DNA of 64,000 bases from Myxococcales bacterium (GTDB lineage: Bacteria; Myxococcota_A; Bradymonadia; UBA7976; UBA1532): the NCBI GenBank assembly GCA_020633465.1, contig JACKDN010000005.1, positions 62,001-126,000 on the forward strand, in the 5' to 3' direction. The notes under the pieces are model-generated. The model was not told where the DNA came from. It saw nothing but the letters and a program-made list of their open reading frames with translations, and searched no databases. The translations under genes and the position numbers were made by a program. Of the stretch, positions 40,958-48,845 are shown one piece after another (the stretch's first letter is position 1; each line of letters begins with the position of its first letter).

Positions 40958-41521
40958 TCAATCTCCCCGCAGCTCGCGGCGCAGCCAGGCCTTGATCATC
41001 GTCCACTCGGCCTCGACCGTGCGCTTCGACACCCCCAGCACCAGCGCCACCTCGTCGACGGTCATGCCGCCAAAGAAGCGCATCACCACGATGTCGGCCT
41101 GCGCGGGATCGACCTCGGCCAGCTTCTTCAGCACCTCGTCGAGCACCAGCACGTCGGCGTCCCGCTGGCTGGACAGCTGCCCCGCGTCGCCGAGCTGCAC
41201 GCGCACCACGTCGCCGCCGCGCTTCTGCCGCCCGCGCGCGCGGGCGTGGTCGACCAGGACGCGCCGCATGATCTGCGCCGCGGTGCCGAAGAAGTGCCCC
41301 CGGCCCTGCCAGTCGACGCGCTCCTGGTTGATGAGGCGCATGTAGGCCTCGTTGACCAGCGCGGTGGGCTGCAGGGTGTGGCCGGCGCTCTCGCGGCGCA
41401 TCAGCGCGGCGGCGCGGCGACGCAGGTCGTCGTACACGATGGGCATCAGCTGCTCGGCGGCGTCGGTATCGCCCGAGGTCGCGGCCTTCAGCAGCTCGGT
41501 GACGTCTCGGCGCGCGGTCAC
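40958..41521 (-). CDS. ECF sigma factor (Sig-70_X6-like)
   Basis: A 187-aa protein. GTG 41521 follows GGAGGGAG, so I prefer it to the upstream ATG at 41554. Region 2 includes 'VYDDLRRRAAALMRRESAGHTLQPTAL' and 'INQERVDWQGRGHFFGTAAQIMRRVLVDHARAR'; region 4 is 'VVMRFFGGMTVDEVALVLGVSKRTVEAEW'. The 'LQPTALVNEAY' and 'FGTAAQ.MRR.LVDHAR' signatures are those of the ECF group usually paired with a Ser/Thr kinase. No anti-sigma factor is present; regulation by the adjoining kinase is likely. It is in an operon with kinases on both sides. Confidence 0.92.
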   Translation of the reverse strand: MTARRDVTELLKAATSGDTDAAEQLMPIVYDDLRRRAAALMRRESAGHTLQPTALVNEAYMRLINQERVDWQGRGHFFGTAAQIMRRVLVDHARARGRQKRGGDVVRVQLGDAGQLSSQRDADVLVLDEVLKKLAEVDPAQADIVVMRFFGGMTVDEVALVLGVSKRTVEAEWTMIKAWLRRELRGD

Positions 41522-41557
41522 GGGATCTCCCTCCGGTGGCAGTGCCGGCCGCACATG

Positions 41558-42715
41558 CTACCAGAACACACGCAACCCACCGCCCCCGTGGCCCGGAGGG
41601 GCCGGCGCCAGGCCCACGCCGGCGATGTCGGGCTCGTCGAAGATCCACAGCAGCGTCGCCGTGACCAGCGCGACGCCGGCGGCGCTGCCCAGGCCGATGG
41701 TCCAGGCGGTGTAGGTGTCGCGCTCGGCCTCCAGATCGGCGTACCGGTCGGCCTCGGCCACCGTCAGACCCTGCCGGTCGTGGCGCGCCTCGAGATCGGC
41801 GGCCTCGTCCTCGCGATCGAGGCTGAGCGCCAGCGTCACGCCCCCGGCGGCGAGCGCGCCGCCCGCCACGCCGAACAGCGTCCACGCCGTCCACCGCTGG
41901 GTCGTGACGCCCAGCGGCGCGTCCACCTCGGCGGCCTGCCCGCGGCCCAGCTCGACCTGCTGCACGAAGGGGCGACGCCCGTTCGCCGTGACGGCCAGCA
42001 GGTGACTGCCCGGCGGCACCGCGAGGGGCTCGGCGAGGGGCGCGCGGCCCACCGGCTGGCGGTCGACGAAGATCGCGGCCCCCTCGGGCGCGCGCACCGC
42101 CAGGCGACCGGGGGCCGGCCGCAGCTCGACGTTGAGCGCCACGACCGAGCCGGCCACCGCGACCGTCTCGAGGGTCTCGGCGAGGTGCTCGGGCGCCTCG
42201 ACGTGCACCGTCCGCTCGCCGGGCTCGACCTCGAAGGCGGCGGGGATGGCCGCCGGCTCGCCGTCGTCGATGCGCGCGGTGGCGCCCTCGATCCGCGACG
42301 AGACGATCAGCCGCGCCACGCTGTCGGCGACGGACTCGCCCCCCGTGGCCTCGATGCGCCGCTGCTCGAGCAGGGGCTCGAGGGTCGACAGGTGCTGCGC
42401 CGCGTGATCACGGCGCCCGCCGCTGGGGACGCCCTGCAGGTAGGCGCGGTACAGGTCGACGGCCCGCTCCAGCTTGCGCAGATCCTGATCGATGAAGAAC
42501 TGCAGCCGATAGGCCTGCGCGGCCGAGAACTCCAGCGAGGGGTGGGCGGCGAGGCGCAGGGCCTCCTCGAAGGCGCGGATCGCCACCTCGTACTGGCCCT
42601 GCCGGTAGGCCTCGCTGCCGGCCTCGTACAGCGCCTTGGCCTGCTCCACGTCCGCGGCGGGCGGCTCGACCGCGGGGGTCGCCAGCAGCACCAGGCCCAA
42701 CAACCATGCGCACAT
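41558..42715 (-). CDS. TPR/PEGA-domain membrane protein
   Basis: A 385-aa protein whose ATG 42715 overlaps the upstream kinase stop as TGATG. It has a signal peptide (LLGLVLLATPAVEPP), TPR helices (about 25-100, 'YEAGSEAYRQGQYEVAIRAFEEALRL'), a middle beta-rich part with a PEGA-like domain ('GAAIFVDRQPVGRAPLAEPLAVPPGSHLLAVT', about 232-263), and two TM helices ('TLFGVAGGALAAGGVTLAL' and 'IGLGSAAGVALVTATLLWIF'). PEGA proteins of this layout often accompany myxobacterial kinases and may be sensory or scaffold partners. A longer open frame joining it to the kinase is an artefact of two frameshifts. Confidence 0.87.
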   Translation of the reverse strand: MCAWLLGLVLLATPAVEPPAADVEQAKALYEAGSEAYRQGQYEVAIRAFEEALRLAAHPSLEFSAAQAYRLQFFIDQDLRKLERAVDLYRAYLQGVPSGGRRDHAAQHLSTLEPLLEQRRIEATGGESVADSVARLIVSSRIEGATARIDDGEPAAIPAAFEVEPGERTVHVEAPEHLAETLETVAVAGSVVALNVELRPAPGRLAVRAPEGAAIFVDRQPVGRAPLAEPLAVPPGSHLLAVTANGRRPFVQQVELGRGQAAEVDAPLGVTTQRWTAWTLFGVAGGALAAGGVTLALSLDREDEAADLEARHDRQGLTVAEADRYADLEAERDTYTAWTIGLGSAAGVALVTATLLWIFDEPDIAGVGLAPAPPGHGGGGLRVFW

Positions 42716-43996
42716 CACCACGGCTCCAAGTCGTGCACGCCGGGCTCGGTCGGCTTCTGGGGCGCGGCCGCCGGTCGCCGCGGTCGTCGGGGTCGCGCGT
42801 CCGCCGCCGTGGCGTCGTGGGGCGACGCCGCGTCGGCGGCGGGCGGCGCGGCGTCGGCCACCGCGGCGTCGACGAGCGCGGCGTCCGCGGGCGGGCGGCG
42901 TCCGCCCGCGCGGCGGCGGCGGCGTCGGCGAGCGCGGCCGCGGGCGCCGGGCCGGCGGCGTCACCGCCGGGCCAGAGCGCGATCGCGGCGCCGCCCACCA
43001 GCAGCAGGCCCGCCGCCCAGACGGGCCACGCGCGGCGGCGCGGCGGCGCCTCCGCCTCCCGCGCGCGGCCGCGGCCAGCGCGTCCACGGCCTCGACCAGC
43101 GTGGCCGGCCGCTCGTCGGGCTGCTTGGCCATCATGCGCGCGACGGCCCGGCTGACCGCGGGCCGCAGCTCGGGCACCAGCGCGTGCAGGTCCGGGGTCG
43201 GCTCGTTGATGTGCGCCGCCATGATCGAGAAGACCGAGTCGGCCTCGAAGGGCAGGTGGCCGGCCAGCATCTCGAACGTCACCACACCGAAGGCGTACAC
43301 ATCGGAGCGATGGTCGACGCCTTTGCTCAAACACTGTTCCGGTGACATGTAGCTGGGCGTGCCCACCGTCGCGCCGGTCTCGGTGCGGTGCTTCTCCTCG
43401 GTCTCGCCGAGCAGCTTCGCCACGCCGAAGTCGAGCACCTTCGCCCGCCATCCGTCGTCGTCGCGTGCCAGGAACACATTGGCCGGCTTCAGATCGCGGT
43501 GCGCGATGCCAGCCGCGTGGGCGGCGTCGAGCGCCCGGGCCATCTGGCGCAGGATGCCGAGGGCCTCGTCGAGCGGCAGGCGGCCGCGCTGCTCGAGCAG
43601 CTGCCGCAGCGTCAGCCCCTCGAGCAGCTCCATCACGTAGTACTGCCGCCCGTCGGGCAACGTGCCGAAGGCGAAGATGTCGATGATGCCGCCGTGGCCG
43701 ATGGTGTTGACCGCGCGCGCCTCGTCGATGAAGCGCGAGACGACGCCGGGATCCACCGAGTAGCGGAGCGACAGCACCTTGATGGCCACCTGCTTGGCGA
43801 TCAACGGATGCACGCCGCGATAGACCGTGCCGAAGGCACCCTCACCGAGGAAGCCTTCGACCCGGTACTCACCCACCCGCTGGCCCACCTCGAGCGGCGT
43901 GTCACCGCGCAGGGGCACCGGCGCGGCGCCGTCGGACGCCGCGGTCGCCAGGAGCGCGATCTCCTCGTTGGACTCGGCTGGTGGCCCGCTGGCCAT
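42715..43996 (-). CDS. Ser/Thr protein kinase with TM (two frameshifts)
   Basis: I chose ATG 43996 (Met at MASGPPAESN), preceded by AGGGGGGG at 6 nt. The kinase domain has a Gly-rich loop 49-58, Lys73, 'HRDLKPAN' (166-173), DFG 189-191 and 'MSPEQ'. The frame then shifts near 43060-43072, reaching a TM helix ('AWPVWAAGLLLVGGAAIALWP'), and again near 42893-42900, reaching an Ala/Asp tail that ends 'VHDLEPW' at the stop 42715. Both shifts behave as single missing bases in GCG/GCC-rich DNA; repaired length is about 427 aa. First gene of the kinase, PEGA, sigma, kinase, FG-GAP operon. Confidence 0.85.
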
Positions 43997-44139
43997 GCGC
44001 GTCCCCCCCTCGGCGCGCATCTTGCTCTCCACCTCGACCTCCGCGCAACCCGGGGGCGGGACCGTTCCACGAGCGCGCGCGGCGCTCCGGGCACGCGACG
44101 GACGCGCCCGACCCCCTTGGGATGACGTCGTCTTCCGAG

Positions 44140-44151
44140 GGGTCGCGACCC
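44140..44151. promoter_or_regulatory. Perfect 12-nt palindrome upstream of kinase operon
   Basis: GGGTCGCGACCC lies about 145 nt upstream of the first kinase start, flanked by CCCCC and GGGGG blocks that extend the dyad imperfectly. It could be an operator or simply part of a terminator for the upstream membrane gene. Confidence 0.25.
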
Positions 44152-44240
44152 GAGGGGGTGGGTCATCGGCGCGACGGTGGACGCCGGTCGACCGGGGCAG
44201 CCACCGCCGGCCGGGCGGCCCAGTGAGCGGGTGCCTCTCA

Positions 44241-45059
44241 TCAGAACCCGAACAGCAACACCTGCCCGGCCATCGCCGCCAGCGTCGCCAGCGTCAGCCG
44301 GGGCAGCCACGTGGCGAGCGGGCCCTCGACGAAGGCCCGCCAGGGCGGGGGCAGGGTCAGCGCGCGGGCGACGGCGCCGTCGCTCGCGCGGCGTCCGTAG
44401 CCGAACATCAGATCCACCGTCATCGCGTGGCACGCGGTCAGGATGCGGACGTGCAGGAAGGCGCCCGAGGCCAGGGCGACGCCGATCGACGCGAGCTGCA
44501 CCAGCGCCTGCCCCATCCGGGGCAGCTCGGCCGACTGCACCAGCAGCGGGTTGAGCGCCCACGCGATGTAGGTCACCTGCACCTGCCAGGGCATCTCGGC
44601 GCCCAACGCCCAGTAGGCGCCGTCGGGGCTCAGGGCGCCCAACCCGCCCGGGCCGGCCCACCAGCCGACGAGCATCGCGGTGCCGAGGAGCGTCTGCAGC
44701 ACGCCGATCGGGTGACGCCGCTTCACCTGATAGGCGACGAAGCCCACGCCCTGCACGACGAAGTAGACCAGCACGCCCCAACGCGCGACCTGGTGCACCG
44801 CCGGCGTGCCGTGCGCCAGCGCCAGCTCGCCCGCGACGCAGGCGAGCAGGAAGCCGGTCTGGATGAGGACGAGCGCGTGCAGGCGGCGGTCGGCGAAGCG
44901 GAGCCCGCCGCCCAGCCAGGCCACCAGCGGGAGCGCCAGCAGCAGCAGCTCGAACGCGACGCCGGTGCGCGCGAGGGCGGCCACGGCGGACAGCCAGCCG
45001 GCGGCCACCGCGACGGTGAGGCCCGCGCACAGGACGAAGCGGCGGTGATCCGGCGACAC
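44241..45059 (-). CDS. Polytopic membrane protein of unknown function
   Basis: A 272-aa protein. GTG 45059 lies 1 nt after the stop of the upstream small gene. I count about seven hydrophobic segments ('FVLCAGLTVAVAAGWLSAVAAL', 'LLLLALPLVAWLGGGL', 'LVLIQTGFLLACVAGELAL', 'WGVLVYFVVQGVGFVAYQV', 'LLGTAMLVGWWAGPG', 'ALVQLASIGVALASGAFLHV', 'LTLATLAAMAGQVLLFGF'). Notable is a loop with 'ILTACHAMTVDLMFGYGRR'. I do not recognise the family. It is coupled with the 65-aa protein upstream. Confidence 0.75.
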   Translation of the reverse strand: MSPDHRRFVLCAGLTVAVAAGWLSAVAALARTGVAFELLLLALPLVAWLGGGLRFADRRLHALVLIQTGFLLACVAGELALAHGTPAVHQVARWGVLVYFVVQGVGFVAYQVKRRHPIGVLQTLLGTAMLVGWWAGPGGLGALSPDGAYWALGAEMPWQVQVTYIAWALNPLLVQSAELPRMGQALVQLASIGVALASGAFLHVRILTACHAMTVDLMFGYGRRASDGAVARALTLPPPWRAFVEGPLATWLPRLTLATLAAMAGQVLLFGF

Positions 45060-45060
45060 G

Positions 45061-45258
45061 TCAGCGGCGCGCGAGCCAGCGCAGGGCACCGCGAGCGAGG
45101 CCGACGGCGATGTCGGCGAGGTCGAGGGGCGCCCCCGCGCGCAGCCCGGCGCGGCGGTCCGCGGACAGGTGGCTCCGAACGACGCGCTCGGTGGTCGCGA
45201 CGCGCGGCCCCTCGACGGGCGCCGCGGCGAAGGCTTGGGGGGGCAGGTCGGCGCTCAC
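45061..45258 (-). CDS. Small protein preceding membrane protein
   Basis: A 65-aa protein. GTG 45258 is preceded by GGAGG at 6 nt, which I prefer over an in-frame upstream start at 45294. The sequence is Ala/Arg-rich with two predicted helices, the last amphipathic ('LADIAVGLARGALRWLARR'). The stop is adjacent to the start of the membrane protein gene, indicating translational coupling. Function unknown. Confidence 0.6.
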   Translation of the reverse strand: MSADLPPQAFAAAPVEGPRVATTERVVRSHLSADRRAGLRAGAPLDLADIAVGLARGALRWLARR

Positions 45259-45369
45259 GCGGATCCTCCGTGCCGAGGTCGTTCGAAGGCCCACGCGCGG
45301 CCGGCGCCGGAAGTCCGCAGAGAAAGCTCTGCGGCCGTTCTCGGGCGTGGCACGAACAAGGACGAACGG

Positions 45370-47433
45370 TCAGACCAGCCGGCGCGGGATGACCTCGTCC
45401 CAGGTGCGGGCGAAGACGCGGCGGTCGTCCTCGAAGGCGTCGAGGCAGGCGTGCAGGTAGAAGTTCGTGGCGTCGCAGGTCAACACGGTGCGCGTGCGGG
45501 CCTCGACGCGCCAGTCGCCGCGGCGGAAGGCGCGCAGCGTCTCGGTCTCGCCCCGGGGGGAGGCGAAGTCGGCGCCGCGGGCGCTGTACCACTCGCGCGT
45601 GCGCTTCACGATCTCGGTGCCCGTCTCTTCGATCTCGAAGTGCCCGTCGTGGCGCACGACGTCCAGGGTCGACGTGTTGGTCGCCATGTCGTGGTGCACC
45701 AGCCACTTCGCGTGGGCGGGCGTGATGGTGCGCTGCGTGATGGGCGGCGACGCCTCGGGCGGCGGGAAGCGGCGCAGCCGGACGTCCTCGGGCCGGGGGG
45801 CGCGCACCGGCAGGGTGAGGGTGCTCTCGTCGGGCCACAGGGTGAGCTCGACGGGCTCGGGCGAGGGCCACGCCAGCGGCCAGTAGGACGACGAGATCGC
45901 CACGCGGATGCGGTGGCCGGTCGGGAAGTTCTGGGCCACACCGTTCAGGGGAACCGTCACGCGGTAGCGCGCGCCGGGCCGCAGGGGCTCGGGGTGCGCG
46001 TGGCCCTCGCGGTGGGTCAGGTTCAGCAGGCCGAAGGTCACGCGGGTCGCGCTGCCGTCGTGGTGCACGTCCGAGATGCGCACCGCCACCATGGCCACGG
46101 GCCGATTGGCGGTCAGCACCAACGTCACCTCGGGGCGCCCGAGGATCTCGAGCGGCCCGTCGAGCGGCGCGCTGTCGAACACCAGCGCCCCGCCGTCCTC
46201 CTGTCGCTGATCACCGGGCAGATCGGGCACGGCGGCGTACGAGCACCACTTGCCCGCGAACAGACCCACGGTCAGGGGCGACTGGATCGCCACGCCCCCC
46301 CCGCCCGCCGCGCCGTCGTCGGCCCCGCGGCGCCGACCGGCGAGCGTCGTGGTGCGCGGCTCGATGTTGGGCCCCGGCCAGGTGGGCTCGGCCACCCAGC
46401 GCCCCGGCCGCTGCTCGTAGGCCGTCGCGGGGGGGACGCTGTCCTGCATCCACACCCGCAGCGCGGGATCGTCCATCACGCCCTGGTCGTCGCCCTTCAG
46501 CCAGTGATCGAACCAGCGCAGCGTCTCCTGCAGGAACCCGATGGCCGGCCCGGGCACCGCCAGGTGCGGATACTGATGACTCCACGGGCCGATCAGCCCC
46601 CGACAGGGCGCGTCGAGGTGCTCGACGAGGCGCAGCACGGCGTTGGAGTAGCCATCGGCCCAGCCGCTGGCGCACAGCACCGGGCACTTCACCGCGGCGA
46701 AGTCGTCGCGCACCGAGCCCACCGTCCAGTAGGCGTCGCGGTGCGGGTGCTCGAGCCAGGTCTTCAGCCACAGGCCGCTGCCGTCGAGCCGCTGCAGCCA
46801 GCCGTCGCGCCAGCCCTCGCCGACGATGGCCGGATCGGGCGGGCAGCCGTTGAAGGCGAACATGGTCGTCGCCTCGGACAGGTTGTCGCCCAACAGGCAG
46901 CCGCCCATGTAGTGCATGTTGTCGACGTACAGATCATCGGTGGCCGAGGCGACGACGATCGCGCCGAGCGAGGGCGGCTGCAGCGCCGCCACCTGCAGGC
47001 CGGCGAAGCCGCCCCACGAGATGCCGAACATGCCCACCTTGCCGTCGCACCACGCCTGCTGGGCCAGCCACTCGACCACCTCGTAGCCGTCGCGCTGCTC
47101 CTGCTCGAGGAACTGGTCGTGCATCACCCCCTCCGAGTCGCCGCTGCCGCGCAGATCGACGCGCACGCAGGCGTAGCCGTGGCCGGCCAGGTAGGGGTGG
47201 TTCAGCGCGTCGCGCTGCCGGGTGAGATCGCGCTTGCGATACGGGATGTACTCGAGGATGGCCGGCACCGGGTGCTGGGCGGCGTCCTCGGGCAGCCAGG
47301 CGCGGGCGGCCAGGCAGGTGCCGTCGGACAGCGGGATCCACAGGTTCTCGACCACGCGCACCGCGTGGGGCGGATCGGCCAGGGTGCGCGGCGTCTCGAT
47401 CTCGGGGTGGGCGTCGGGGGCGCGCTCAGCCAT
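45370..47433 (-). CDS. CocE/NonD (S15, X-Pro dipeptidyl-peptidase) family hydrolase
   Basis: A 687-aa cytoplasmic protein with an N-terminal alpha/beta-hydrolase and a C-terminal jelly-roll domain as in the S15/CocE family. Landmarks are 'ILEYIPYRKRD', 'DLRGSGDSEG' and the nucleophile 'GMFGISWGGFAG' (Ser139). A likely acid lies in 'SGWADGYSN' and a likely His in 'GPWSHQYP'. Members cleave X-Pro dipeptides or esters/amides such as cocaine and glutaryl-amides. It overlaps the ATP-grasp gene by 8 nt, so the pair is translationally coupled, suggesting the hydrolase acts on the ligase's product or substrate. Confidence 0.9.
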   Translation of the reverse strand: MAERAPDAHPEIETPRTLADPPHAVRVVENLWIPLSDGTCLAARAWLPEDAAQHPVPAILEYIPYRKRDLTRQRDALNHPYLAGHGYACVRVDLRGSGDSEGVMHDQFLEQEQRDGYEVVEWLAQQAWCDGKVGMFGISWGGFAGLQVAALQPPSLGAIVVASATDDLYVDNMHYMGGCLLGDNLSEATTMFAFNGCPPDPAIVGEGWRDGWLQRLDGSGLWLKTWLEHPHRDAYWTVGSVRDDFAAVKCPVLCASGWADGYSNAVLRLVEHLDAPCRGLIGPWSHQYPHLAVPGPAIGFLQETLRWFDHWLKGDDQGVMDDPALRVWMQDSVPPATAYEQRPGRWVAEPTWPGPNIEPRTTTLAGRRRGADDGAAGGGGVAIQSPLTVGLFAGKWCSYAAVPDLPGDQRQEDGGALVFDSAPLDGPLEILGRPEVTLVLTANRPVAMVAVRISDVHHDGSATRVTFGLLNLTHREGHAHPEPLRPGARYRVTVPLNGVAQNFPTGHRIRVAISSSYWPLAWPSPEPVELTLWPDESTLTLPVRAPRPEDVRLRRFPPPEASPPITQRTITPAHAKWLVHHDMATNTSTLDVVRHDGHFEIEETGTEIVKRTREWYSARGADFASPRGETETLRAFRRGDWRVEARTRTVLTCDATNFYLHACLDAFEDDRRVFARTWDEVIPRRLV

Positions 47434-48778
47434 GGGCCACCTCCTCGCAGGCCGGGCACTGCTCGGCGGGCGGCGCGGGGGCCTCGAGGCGCCCGGCGCG
47501 CTCGATCTCGAAGGACAGTGCGCCGCAGATGGCGCGGTAGCGCTCCAGCAGCGCCGCGCGGCTGTCGGCGGCGACGTAGATCTCGGCCAGCTCGAAGCTG
47601 TAGGCGTCCTGATCGACCAGCGCCTCGAGGTTCTGGCCCGGCTCGACCCGCAGGGCGACGCGGCAGTCGGGGAAGTCCGCCTCGACGCGCGCGAGCTCGT
47701 CGGGCGTGGGCACGCGCCGCACGACGCCGGGCGCGTAGGCGCGGTAGAACGCCTTGGCGGCCTTGCGATGGCGGCCCTGCCCCGGGTGCAGGCGCGGCCG
47801 CTCGCCCAGCGCGACGTCGATGGCGATCTCGTGGTTCGAGGCGCCGTCGACCATGTCCCACAGGTAGGTGTGCGACTGCGACATGCGCGGGTTCACCTCG
47901 ACGAGTCCGATGCGGTCGGTCTCGGGATCCCAGAAGTACTCGGCGTTGAAGACGCCGTTGTCGAAGCGCAGGTGCTCGAGCAGGCGGCGGCCGGCGACGT
48001 CGACGCGCTCCCAGACGGTCATCGGCAGCTCGCTGGGGTGCTCGTAGCGGTGGAAGGTCTCGCGGTGGCGCACCATGTCCAGGGTGCCGTGCATGCGCAC
48101 CTCGCCTTCGAAGACGTGGCCCTCGTGGGCCAGCTCGAGGCCCGTCAGGTACGCCTCGGCCAGGCACATGGTGGCGGTGTGGGCGAAGGCGGGGGGCAGG
48201 TCGAGGCGGGCGAGGATGTCGGCGAAGGGATCCCCGAGGCGGTGGATTTCGCCCCGGATGGTGTCCAGGGCGCGGCCAAATGACTCTGGGCCGTCGACGC
48301 GGAAGCCGAGCAGCGAGCTGAAGCCCTTCACCGGCTTCACCCAGAACGGGAAGTCGAGGTCGATGTCCGCCAGCGGGTCGTCGGCGAAGGGATCGAAGAC
48401 GGCGAAGGGCGGCGTGTACTCGGGGATGACCTCGCGCTGGCGCAGGCGGCTCCAGTACTTGTGCTCGCACTGCACGACGCCGCGCAGCGACGGGGCCGGC
48501 AGCCCGCGCTCGGCGCACAGGATGGGCACCAGGGCCGAGGTGGGGAAGTCCCAGTGGGCGATGATCGCGTCCACCGAGCCGGGGAACGCGTCGAGCTGCC
48601 GCCGCGCGTCGTCGAGCAGGCCGTCGATCGAGATCGCGTCGACGTGCACCAGCGCGTCGCGCGGCAACAGACCATGGATGGCGTACCGCGGATCCCGCGC
48701 GTGGCGCGTGGTCGACAGCTGCCGGCGCTGAAAGTCGTCGAGGCCGACGACGAAGATGTTCTTCTGGGGCATGGGCAC
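47426..48778 (-). CDS. ATP-grasp domain ligase-like protein
   Basis: A 450-aa protein. ATP-grasp enzymes activate a carboxylate as acyl-phosphate and join it to an amine or thiol. The fold is visible as an N-terminal pre-ATP-grasp domain (about 1-115, 'IFVVGLDDFQRRQL'), 'FPFWVKPVKGFSS' (ATP-binding Lys), 'YLTGLELAHEGHVFEGEV' and 'AEYFWDPETDRIGLVEVNPRMSQSH' (Mg-binding Glu/Asn). The C-terminus has 'CPACEEVAHG'. Substrates cannot be predicted. The gene is upstream of and overlaps the S15-type hydrolase gene, a pairing that hints at peptide or amide metabolism. Confidence 0.88.
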   Translation of the reverse strand: MPMPQKNIFVVGLDDFQRRQLSTTRHARDPRYAIHGLLPRDALVHVDAISIDGLLDDARRQLDAFPGSVDAIIAHWDFPTSALVPILCAERGLPAPSLRGVVQCEHKYWSRLRQREVIPEYTPPFAVFDPFADDPLADIDLDFPFWVKPVKGFSSLLGFRVDGPESFGRALDTIRGEIHRLGDPFADILARLDLPPAFAHTATMCLAEAYLTGLELAHEGHVFEGEVRMHGTLDMVRHRETFHRYEHPSELPMTVWERVDVAGRRLLEHLRFDNGVFNAEYFWDPETDRIGLVEVNPRMSQSHTYLWDMVDGASNHEIAIDVALGERPRLHPGQGRHRKAAKAFYRAYAPGVVRRVPTPDELARVEADFPDCRVALRVEPGQNLEALVDQDAYSFELAEIYVAADSRAALLERYRAICGALSFEIERAGRLEAPAPPAEQCPACEEVAHG

Positions 48779-48845
48779 CTCCCGAAGTCGATACCCCCGG
48801 GAGGTGTAGCAACGGGCGTTCCGGCGCCCGGTCAGCGCGGGCGGA

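Noticed and set aside
41558..43996. Single kinase-TPR-PEGA fusion protein
   Set aside because: The joining stretch is Arg/Pro nonsense, while the other frames carry a TM helix and a proper tail ending at a TGATG overlap. Two genes with indels fit better.
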